NCBI GenBank assembly: GCA_029288475.1
Contig: JARIHA010000003.1
Coordinates: forward strand, 1-9,777
Length of the DNA stretch: 9,777 nucleotides
Direction of reading: 5' to 3'
From: Candidatus Tayloriibacteriota bacterium
Lineage (GTDB): Bacteria; Patescibacteriota; Minisyncoccia; Phycocordibacterales; JARIHA01
Shown here: positions 1 through 6,900 of the stretch, one piece after another
How positions within the stretch are numbered: position 1 is the first letter of the stretch
Layout: each line of letters starts with the position of its first letter
Made by a program: the position numbers and the translations under genes
Notes under the pieces: generated by a model
Told to the model about the DNA's origin: nothing
The model's input: the letters and a program-made list of their open reading frames with translations, nothing else
The model's database searches: none

Positions 1-361
1 AGAAATGATCCTGAAACTGCCGAAGAGTGGTATTGTCAGGAACGGTTATGCTCCTCTTGGCCATTTTAACGAGTGCGTTTTCCAATGAGATGCCGTAATG
101 ATTGCAGATCGCGAGAGGCCCCCAAGAAAAAGCATTGCATAAATAGTAGTCAATACGGTCAGTCTGGCCCCGATCGACCAATTGGCCTATCCGTGCCAAA
201 TACTCCAGCATTTTACAATACAGCCCTTGAGCACTGTAATTGCGACGATTGACAGGACCAAAGATTGTCTCGTTCATCCCCTGGAAATACGGAACGAGAA
301 GAGTGCTTGCAGGCATATGCGTTTCGGTTTTGGCCGTTTGTGTGTTCATGTTCGTGATCAT
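1..361 (-). CDS. Partial small protein, possibly degenerate MazG-like (C-terminus outside window)
   Basis: An open frame runs from an ATG at 361 off the left edge, giving 120 residues and no stop. A second in-frame ATG at codon 5 could be the true start; neither has a Shine-Dalgarno motif. I do not recognise the protein with certainty. Residues 1-20 look disordered. Residues 38-103 look helical, and the stretch around 70-103 (IDYYLCNAFSWGPLA, then ICNHYGISLENALVKMAKR) resembles the last helices of MazG-like nucleotide pyrophosphohydrolases, where a D-x-(I/L)-x-Y-x-L helix is followed by a GI-x-LE-x-A-x-x-K motif. The EExxE metal-binding motif of active MazG proteins is absent: the matching region reads MLEYLARIGQLVDRG. 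The gene may therefore be a non-catalytic relative or an unrelated helical protein. It follows enolase but is separated from it by a terminator-like hairpin and has its own promoter candidate, so it is probably a separate transcription unit. Confidence 0.6.
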   Translation of the reverse strand, partial: MITNMNTQTAKTETHMPASTLLVPYFQGMNETIFGPVNRRNYSAQGLYCKMLEYLARIGQLVDRGQTDRIDYYLCNAFSWGPLAICNHYGISLENALVKMAKRSITVPDNTTLRQFQDHF

Positions 362-420
362 AATTCTTTTAGAGTTTCAGGTTTCTGTTATGTTAAGGTT
401 TCCAACAGCTTTCTAGCATC

Positions 421-449
421 ACAGTACTCCAATCATATACATTGGTCAA
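421..449 (-). promoter_or_regulatory. Sigma70-type promoter candidate for the partial left-edge gene
   Basis: On the minus strand, TTGACC (444-449) and TACTGT (421-426) are separated by exactly 17 bp. The predicted start near 414 leaves a leader of about 53 nt before the ATG at 361. The promoter lies just beyond the enolase terminator hairpin, which fits a new transcription unit. The -35 is near consensus and the -10 is weaker. Confidence 0.5.
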
Positions 450-470
450 TAAAAACCACGACGAGGTAAA

Positions 471-560
471 AATTATCAGGATCAACAAAAACACTTTCGA
501 AGTCCTCACTCTTAGCTTGGGACGGAAAAAGTGTTATTTTTGTTGATCCTGACGATAATT
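471..560 (-). terminator. Long inverted repeat after enolase, terminator-like
   Basis: Two arms, 471-498 and 525-560, are reverse complements apart from small bulges (extra CGT and TA in the right arm). They share a core of AGGATCAACAAAAA and CACTTT. The loop of about 26 nt can itself pair GTCC (502-505) with GGAC (520-523). The hairpin starts 1 nt after the enolase stop codon, and on the minus strand the stem ends in TAATTTTT, so it probably terminates enolase transcription. The arms are much longer and more A/T-rich than an ordinary intrinsic terminator, so a mobile repeat or a structured RNA element is also possible. The rest of the 362-561 gap holds only the promoter at 421-449. Confidence 0.6.
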
Positions 561-561
561 A

Positions 562-1857
562 TTACTTCTTCAGTGCCTTCTTTCCTGGAAACACTGCCTT
601 AGCGCCGAGCGACTCTTCGATTCGCAAGAGTTCATTGTACTTTGCGGTGCGCTCGCCTCGGCAAAGTGATCCTGTCTTAATCTGTCCCGTAGAAAGCCCT
701 ACCACCACATGAGAAATAGTAGTGTCTTCCGTCTCTCCAGAACGATGAGAGATTACGGAAGTAAAGCCAGCCTTGTTTGCCATTTGAATAGCTTCAATAG
801 TTTCAGACACTGTTCCAATCTGATTGAGCTTGATCAAGATAGAATTTCCTGATTTTTCAGCAATACCTCTCTCCAATCGCTTGATGTTGGTAACAAAGAG
901 ATCATCTCCTACGATCTGCACTTTATTTCCAATCTTCTTTGTCATGAGCTGATATCCTTCCCAATCATCCTCTGAAAGTCCATCTTCAATAGATACAATA
1001 GGATATTTCTTCACCCAATCAACATAAAAATCCACCATTTCCGCACTTGAGAGAACTTTATTTTCGGTTGCCAAGTGGTACTTACCATCCTTGTAGATCT
1101 CACTTGCCGCCGCGTCGATGGCAATGAAAATATCCTTTCCCGGCTTATATCCCGCCTTTTGAATAGCTTCGAGAATAATGTCGATAGCCGCCGCGTTTGA
1201 AGGAAGTGATGGAGCGTACCCGCCCTCATCTCCCACTGAAGTGTTCAACCCCTTAGCAATAAGGATCTTCTTCAATGCATGAAAAATTTCTGCGCCCCAG
1301 CGAAGTCCCTCGCTAAAACTTGGTGCGCCGAGAGGCATGATCATGAACTCCTGAAGATCAGTAGACTGCAATGCATGCTTTCCACCATTAAGAATGTTCA
1401 TCATTGGAACTGGCAAAGAGAGGGGCTCTTTTACCTTTGAAATGTTTTTGAAATATTTGTAGAGAGGAATACCTTCAGCCTTTGCCGCCGCGTGAGAGAA
1501 AGCCATGGAAACTCCCAAGAGCGCATTTGCTCCGAGTCTTCCCTTATTCTCAGTTCCATCGAGTGCGATCATTGCCTTATCAAGAGATGACTGATCCCAA
1601 TCCTTTCGAACAAAAGCCTTTCGTAGCTCTCCATTTACGTTTCCAACCGCCTTAAGAACACCCTTGCCTCCATAGCGCTTATCCCCATCGCGCAACTCAA
1701 CCGCTTCATGGCTGCCTGTTGATGCCCCAGACGGCACCGCCGCTCTTCCAACAACTACTCCTTTTGCAGACTTGAGCTGTACGTCTACCTCTACCGTAGG
1801 GTTTCCTCTAGAAACAAGGATCTCACGGCCGACAATAGCAGAAATGGTATGCTTCAT
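562..1857 (-). CDS. eno: Enolase (phosphopyruvate hydratase)
   Basis: Converts 2-phosphoglycerate to phosphoenolpyruvate in glycolysis; a cytosolic, Mg-dependent enzyme. At 431 residues it is full length. Conserved blocks appear in order: SRGNPTVEVDV (16-26), PSGASTGSHEAVELRDGD (42-59), LDGTENKGRLGANALLGVS (99-117), QEFMIMP (169-175, Glu170), GDEGGYAP (209-216, Glu211), the metal ligands Asp248, Glu291 (SIEDGL) and Asp318 (GDDLFVTN), catalytic Lys343 (IKLNQIGT), SHRSGETEDT (370-379) and Lys394 (GQIKTG). All expected catalytic and metal residues are present. Oddities: the usual ILDSRGNP reads ILVSRGNP, the usual GGxHADNN loop reads GGKHALQS, and CRSER reads CRGER. The ATG at 1857 has no Shine-Dalgarno motif; the upstream DNA is very A/T-rich with a possible -10 (TATACG, 1864-1869) 6 nt before the ATG. 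A long terminator-like hairpin follows the stop. Confidence 0.97.
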   Translation of the reverse strand: MKHTISAIVGREILVSRGNPTVEVDVQLKSAKGVVVGRAAVPSGASTGSHEAVELRDGDKRYGGKGVLKAVGNVNGELRKAFVRKDWDQSSLDKAMIALDGTENKGRLGANALLGVSMAFSHAAAKAEGIPLYKYFKNISKVKEPLSLPVPMMNILNGGKHALQSTDLQEFMIMPLGAPSFSEGLRWGAEIFHALKKILIAKGLNTSVGDEGGYAPSLPSNAAAIDIILEAIQKAGYKPGKDIFIAIDAAASEIYKDGKYHLATENKVLSSAEMVDFYVDWVKKYPIVSIEDGLSEDDWEGYQLMTKKIGNKVQIVGDDLFVTNIKRLERGIAEKSGNSILIKLNQIGTVSETIEAIQMANKAGFTSVISHRSGETEDTTISHVVVGLSTGQIKTGSLCRGERTAKYNELLRIEESLGAKAVFPGKKALKK

Positions 1858-1863
1858 AAATTA

Positions 1864-1903
1864 CGTATATGATAAATTATTAATAAAAAATTGATAAACA
1901 ATT
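1864..1903 (-). promoter_or_regulatory. A/T-rich upstream region of enolase with weak promoter candidates
   Basis: Minus-strand candidates are TATACG (1864-1869), ending exactly 6 nt before the ATG, and TATCAT (1868-1873) preceded 17 bp upstream by the weak -35 TTATCA. A small inverted repeat, AATTG-ATAAA-CAATT, occupies 1889-1903 and could be an operator. None of these is a strong match. The rest of the 112-bp gap to the PLD gene shows nothing clear, and no terminator is visible behind the PLD stop, so read-through into enolase is possible. Confidence 0.3.
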
Positions 1904-1969
1904 AACGTACGAGTAACTCTATCATCTTTGCCCAGAGTGAAGCAATATTGACAGAGAATTTCTAATTAT

Positions 1970-3043
1970 TTAGAAAAATGAAGCGAAAGGAATACAAGCT
2001 AGCTCAAAGACCTTTTGTAAAAAAGAGCGCTTTTCCCATTTCAGCGAAGAAACTTCTTCAGTATTTGCAAGATCCCTCATGAAGTGTTCCTTTACCTCGG
2101 ACACAAACTTATTGTTGTGCGAGGTAACCAATATTTCATAATTAAAAAAAGAACTGAGGTTATCGATATTTGCGCTTCCTACCGAAGCCCAGTCACCATC
2201 TACCACAATAGTCTTCGCATGGATCATCGGAGTAATGTATTGAAATATTTTTCCCCCCACTTTCAAAAGCTTGGCAAAATAATAGTGCGAAGCGAAATCC
2301 ACAAAAGGATGATCCGAATTCTTCGGTAATAAAATACGCACATCCACTCCACGTCGTGCGGCAAGCCTAAGCACTCGAAAAAATCGAGCGTCAGGAACAA
2401 AATACGGAGTAGTGATATATACAGAACGTTTTGCTTCACGAATAATATCGAGCAAAGTCCTATTAATAAAACGCTGACGAAAATGAGGGGCATTGGTCAA
2501 AACGGTAAAAGTATCGTCGAGCTGACGCGGCGCCTTGAAGCGCGTAAACTTTTCTCTTTTTCCCATCCACCACATATGATCGAATGCGGTCTGAAGTTCA
2601 TAGACCACCGGACCGCTCAATTTCATATGAGTATCACGCCACAACTTGAAGCGTTCGGACATTCCGACCCCACCGACGAAAGCAGTCTCCCTATCAATGA
2701 CCAACAACTTTCGGTGATCACGGGCAAACCATATGTTGAACTTTCCCAATTTCCACGGACTTATCTCATTAAAGAAAATCATTCCGACTCCATTCTGACG
2801 AAGCTTCTGTGCCAAAGAAGAATGATAGAAAAAATAGCTTCCGGCCGTATCACAAAGAAACCTCACCTTTACCCCCTCCGTCACTTTTTTAATAAATAAA
2901 TCAGCAAAACGCTGGCCAACAGAATCATTTTGAAAAATGAACTGTTCAAAGTCGATAGAAGATTTTGCCGCATCACACGAGGCATACATTGCATCCCATG
3001 CATCTTGAGAATTGAGGTAAAACTGCCAAGGTAAATTAACCAT
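1970..3043 (-). CDS. Phospholipase D superfamily, cardiolipin synthase-like (two HKD motifs)
   Basis: Predicted phosphatidyl-transfer enzyme of 357 residues with two PLD half-domains. The first HxKxxxxD motif is at His110, Lys112, Asp117 (DHRKLLVID), followed by FVGG. The second is at His275, Lys277, Asp282 (IHAKTIVVD), followed by the typical SVGSANID. Both sites are intact. This is the pattern of bacterial cardiolipin synthases, which join two phosphatidylglycerols or related lipids. There is no N-terminal pair of membrane helices as in ClsA, so the shape is closer to ClsB/YbhO-type or soluble PLD-like proteins, and the protein would act peripherally at the membrane. I chose the ATG at 3043: an upstream in-frame TTG at 3064 lies at the end of the hairpin of the preceding terminator. 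A TACTAT -10-like box ends 6 nt before this ATG, which suggests a leaderless transcript. A nuclease or phosphatidylserine synthase-like role cannot be excluded from sequence alone. Confidence 0.88.
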   Translation of the reverse strand: MVNLPWQFYLNSQDAWDAMYASCDAAKSSIDFEQFIFQNDSVGQRFADLFIKKVTEGVKVRFLCDTAGSYFFYHSSLAQKLRQNGVGMIFFNEISPWKLGKFNIWFARDHRKLLVIDRETAFVGGVGMSERFKLWRDTHMKLSGPVVYELQTAFDHMWWMGKREKFTRFKAPRQLDDTFTVLTNAPHFRQRFINRTLLDIIREAKRSVYITTPYFVPDARFFRVLRLAARRGVDVRILLPKNSDHPFVDFASHYYFAKLLKVGGKIFQYITPMIHAKTIVVDGDWASVGSANIDNLSSFFNYEILVTSHNNKFVSEVKEHFMRDLANTEEVSSLKWEKRSFLQKVFELACIPFASFF

Positions 3044-3049
3044 TGCTCT

Positions 3050-3078
3050 ATAGTAACAAAACAATGCCCCCGAACAAA
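3050..3078 (-). promoter_or_regulatory. Promoter candidate for the PLD gene, leaderless geometry
   Basis: On the minus strand TACTAT (3050-3055) ends exactly 6 nt before the ATG at 3043. A weak -35-like TTGTTC sits 16 bp upstream (3072-3077), inside the loop and 3' arm of the preceding terminator hairpin. Start of transcription would fall at or next to the A of the ATG. If real, the terminator of the cohesin operon and the promoter of the PLD gene share DNA. Confidence 0.35.
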
Positions 3079-3092
3079 GTCGGGGGGCATTG
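3062..3092 (-). terminator. Rho-independent terminator of the dockerin-cohesin operon
   Basis: A strong G/C-rich hairpin: CAATGCCCCC (3062-3071) pairs with GGGGGCATTG (3083-3092), with a short loop. Read on the minus strand the stem is followed by TTTTGTTAC, the expected U-rich tail. It lies about 58 nt past the stop of the cohesin gene. A second small perfect hairpin, ACTGAA-ACTC-TTCAGT (3119-3134), lies between the stop codon and the terminator. Confidence 0.88.
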
Positions 3093-3149
3093 CAAAGTAG
3101 ATTTTTCTTGAATTTCTTACTGAAACTCTTCAGTTACCGCAAAGTTATC

Positions 3150-3917
3150 TTAAGAACTTCGGCGGGTAAAAGTATAGATAAGAGCAACCAGTACCGCTAA
3201 ACCGATGATGCCAATGATCAAACCACGAGTCACTCCGTTGGATGCAGTAGGACTTGTGTCGGCACCCTGCACGGCCGCCAGCTCAGGAGAAGTTGAAGAT
3301 GTTGTTGCATTTTGCAACAAGTTCAAATTCTCATTTTGAGGAACTGACACTTCCGCACTTGGTGTCGCTTGTGGAGCTTTCTTCTTCGGCTTAACCGAAG
3401 CCGCTACCGTTGGAGTTGATTTATCAGCACTTGCACTTCCTTGAACGATAATCACCGTCGAAGAACCAAAACCGGACAATTGATTGCTACTGTTAGAATC
3501 ATATGCGAGCGATTTTGGATCAACTGACAAAGTCGCTGTTCCATTAGCCTTTGCACTAAAGACGATCGTTCCAAAGACACCCGGAGAAGAACTTCCTCCT
3601 GGGATTCCTGCTGTCTTTGTCAGTACCCCATTTGTATTGTCAATTGAATCATATCCAGGCTGATTGACCTCAAGTAGGTTTGGACCGAAGGTAAACGAAG
3701 TTGCCTGAAGAAGATTCGCAGGATACTTAAGAACGAGTTCCGCGGTGTAATTTTTGATATTATTCGGATTGAGCGACACGTATGCCGTGAACGTCTGTCC
3801 TTTTTCAACAGTCGCCGTAGCAGGAGTGAGCAAAAAGTCCGATTCAGCCCGTACCTGACTTACTCCGAGAAGAAGCAGGATAAGGACCATGAATGTTGCG
3901 AAGATACCTTTTTTCAT
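3150..3917 (-). CDS. Membrane-anchored cohesin-domain surface protein
   Basis: 255 residues. A Sec signal peptide (MKK, then a hydrophobic core, likely cleaved after VRA near residue 24) is followed by one cohesin domain (about 28-160): TPATATVEKGQTFTAYVSLN, the LVLKYPANLL strand, the GVLTKTAG turn and the GTIVFSAKANGTATLSV strands match the family pattern. A Ser/Thr/Pro/Ala-rich linker with a PKKKAP stretch (161-230) leads to one transmembrane helix (about 232-250) and a short TRRSS tail. The cohesin should face outward with the C-terminus in the cytoplasm. No sortase motif is present. Cohesins bind dockerins, and the adjacent upstream gene encodes a C-terminal dockerin. The start chosen is the ATG at 3917, 2 nt after the stop of that gene; GGA lies 7 nt before it, inside the upstream gene's last codons, suggesting translational coupling. 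An in-frame TTG 12 nt further upstream is less likely. The 8-bp palindrome at 3302-3320 within the linker codons is probably incidental. Confidence 0.88.
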   Translation of the reverse strand: MKKGIFATFMVLILLLLGVSQVRAESDFLLTPATATVEKGQTFTAYVSLNPNNIKNYTAELVLKYPANLLQATSFTFGPNLLEVNQPGYDSIDNTNGVLTKTAGIPGGSSSPGVFGTIVFSAKANGTATLSVDPKSLAYDSNSSNQLSGFGSSTVIIVQGSASADKSTPTVAASVKPKKKAPQATPSAEVSVPQNENLNLLQNATTSSTSPELAAVQGADTSPTASNGVTRGLIIGIIGLAVLVALIYTFTRRSS

Positions 3918-3919
3918 AG

Positions 3920-6900
3920 TTATTTCCAATTAGACATGAGAATGTTTAAGTCTTTCAAATCGACCGTACCATCACTGTTGAAGTCAGCGGAAGAATTTGA
4001 TTTTCCCCATGCTGCCATTAGGAGATTGAGGTCAGCGAGATTTATCTTGCCATCGCCATTCAAGTCTCCCCTGCCTGCGTAAGGATAAATAATACCTCCT
4101 CCACCGCCACCTCCTCCCGAAGCAACTGCGCCTCCGCCACCACCGGCAACTGCAGCTACGGGAGTCTGAGTGTAAGTAATATATTCACTCATATGTTTTG
4201 TCCAAATAATAAGATCATTTCCAGAAGTCAGCTTACACGCAACAGAAGGCGAAAGAGCGTCCCCTGTCACCTGACTGTCATCAGTACAAATCGTAGTGAT
4301 TGGCGTAAATACTCCTCCGGAAATAAAGCCAACGCTTTTTCCTCCTTGACCAGGAATAAAAATTCTCATTCCTTTTGAAGAAGTAAGATCATTGCCGATA
4401 GAACCAAGAACGATTCCTGCGGAAAACGCTGCATTTTGTCCACTATCTGGAACAATCGCCACCGTTGAACTTGCCTCAAGAGCAGGAAAGTTAAAAATAC
4501 CGTTCCAATTAGCTGAACCAGAAATAACTGCGTTTGCAGGAATTGCTAAGGTAACCATTCCAAGAGTAGTTGAAGCTTGAATAAGCAACGGCGATGCCAG
4601 TGAAACTGGAGATGCAAATGTACTTGTGCTGTTACTGAAATTGATACTGCCATTTGTTCCGTTGGCAATAAGCGTAAGAGTGCTTGTACCTCCTCCAGAA
4701 TAACCACTTGGAACAAATACTGATGTTCCATTGCCAGTTACGTTTACTACCGTACCATTCGAATCACTTGTTGCATTGAAGCCATCACCAGATTGTAGCC
4801 ATGAAGCTTTGGTCGCTGCATTGAGAGAACGCCACACTCCCGTTGAATCCTTTCCAATGACTTCAATAGTATGAAATCCCGGATTTACTCCAGAGAGAGT
4901 TATGGGTGTGCTCGTCGATGTTTCTGCACCAAACGCTCCGCCGTCAATTCTATACTTGTAGGATGCTACATTGGTTCCCCCTACGGTAATAGTAATAGTC
5001 GAAGTCCCTGTAATCACTCCCGAGGGTGCTCCCGTAAGAACCGCCTGAGGACCGAGGATAGACACCGTGTCGACGGCAAATGATCCGGCACTTAAATTAT
5101 CGCTCATTACATTGCCAGAAACATCCCTGGCACCAGTCACTGCAATAGTTCCAGTGGCCATTTCATTTTGATCCAAGAGGTTGAAAGATCCCATCCATGT
5201 AGTACTCGAATAACTTGTCTGATTGACCGTATAGGGCGAACCTGACAATCCATTGATTGTAACTACCGGGGATACGCTTGTATCCATTCCTGCACCTCCT
5301 TGATCATTGAAGGTAAGCGTTAGATCTACTTCTCCCAAATGAGCAGGATAAGAACCGATCACCGCATTTGATACAAAGGGCAATTGACCATTGCCAGTTC
5401 CACCGCTATTTACGGTAAAGAGCACTGTGCTTGTTGCAGTAGCATTTCCCGTGAGCGGAGAACAGGTAAGGGCCAATGTATGAGAGCCGGCAGTTAATCC
5501 AGACAAACTTCCGCTAAACGAAAGATTGTTTGAAGATGCTGCCAGTGAAACAGAAGTAGAAGTTGAATCAAGAATATAGCTACAGACACCTGTCTGATTA
5601 AGAGTAATGTTCACAGGAACCGTTGAAGAAGCAATTGAATTGTTCAGCGGTGATACCACAGTGATCACTGGAACAGTACTTGTAGCCGTCGTCGTGCCAG
5701 TGCCTCCAGTAACGATAAAACTGAGAGTTGAAGTGTTTCCCATTACCCCATCAGTATTTTGTGAGAATCCCTGTGCGGTATGGGTACCGTTTGCCAATAC
5801 AGTAAACTGATGAGAATACTGATTTGCCCCGGCATTAAAAAGTGAAAGCACTTCACCTCCATCCAATGCCCTGCCAAAGATCATTACCTCGTCAAGTTTT
5901 CCTGTGTAATATCCAGCGTCTGCTCGTCCATCGGTGAAGTAACGACCGATAGTAGTAAGCGGAGATTGAATACTTCTATCAACGCCATCTCCGGCATCAA
6001 TAAAATTTTGAGTACTGCGAAGTTGCCCATTTACGTAGATTTTCACCTGATTATTTCCACCGGTGACGACGACATGATTCCATGTACTAGGAGTAATCAC
6101 GTTGTCTATTTCATAGCCATTTTCACCGTCGGAAAAACGCAAATTGGTATTGTTCGCTAATCGAACATCAGCATCTCCCAATCTCAGTATTGTTGCATTA
6201 CCGTTAGCTGTTCCGTCCGGATTGATCCAGAAAGAATCGGTAAAAGCTGGCAAAGGTGCATATGACGCACCTACTGTCATATACTGCAGGCTGCTGCCAA
6301 TAAAATTAGTTGATGATCCAAACACTCCCATATCCTGAGTTGGAGCATTCACGCTTGTTATCGTACTATTGCCAGCCAGATCAACCGGCATCGCGCCGCT
6401 CGCCGCAGACATGGGACTCCAAAACTTAAGATCGTGATCGAGGCTCACAAAAGCCTCATGATTTTCCTGATCTGTAGTGGTCAATCCTATAATAGTACTT
6501 GAAGCACTGATCGTACTACCATTTGCTGGACTCGACCCTGAAAACGCGATTGAAGGAGTAGTGGTACCTCCGCCGCCGTTATTTCCCGTCGTAGTACCTG
6601 TGCCAGTAATGAGCAAGTTATCGATATAACATCCATCGTAGATATTATCCTCGGCATTCGTCACCCATCGGAATCTCATTGTAAAATGAGAAGTCAGATC
6701 AGCGGCCGGAAGTGCCAGTCCAGTAAACTGATGCAATACAGGAAGAAATGCATTCTGATCGAAAGTGAATCTATTCCATCTCATAAATTCACTGAACGTC
6801 GACCCGTCGGGACTCAACTCAAGAGCCATATAATCTGATGAAGTTGCGGTCGGCAAAGTATATTCTGTTTCGCATCGCGTAATGAAACTCAGGTTCGCGC

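Noticed and set aside
182..469. Plus-strand open frame of 95 codons
   Set aside because: It overlaps the better-supported minus-strand partial gene and its promoter, and its translation is Cys/His-rich without recognisable domain structure.
2483..2899. Plus-strand open frame of 138 codons inside the PLD gene
   Set aside because: It is antisense to a gene with two intact HKD motifs; its translation has no recognisable family pattern.
3150..3240. Sortase-anchored wall protein
   Set aside because: There is no LPxTG-like motif before the C-terminal hydrophobic helix; simple transmembrane anchoring explains the sequence.
3302..3320. Palindrome TTGTTGCA-TTT-TGCAACAA as an internal terminator
   Set aside because: It lies within the codons for LLQNATT of the cohesin linker, has no U tract after it, and the true terminator lies downstream of the stop.
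3918..3929. TTG start for the cohesin gene, overlapping the dockerin gene
   Set aside because: The ATG at 3917 directly starts a standard MKK signal peptide and has a GGA 7 nt upstream; the TTG extension adds only MEIT.
4080..4150. Poly-Gly tract as a slippage-prone, phase-variable repeat
   Set aside because: The Gly codons are mixed (GGA, GGT, GGC, GGG) and do not form a long perfect repeat unit; it reads as an ordinary flexible linker.
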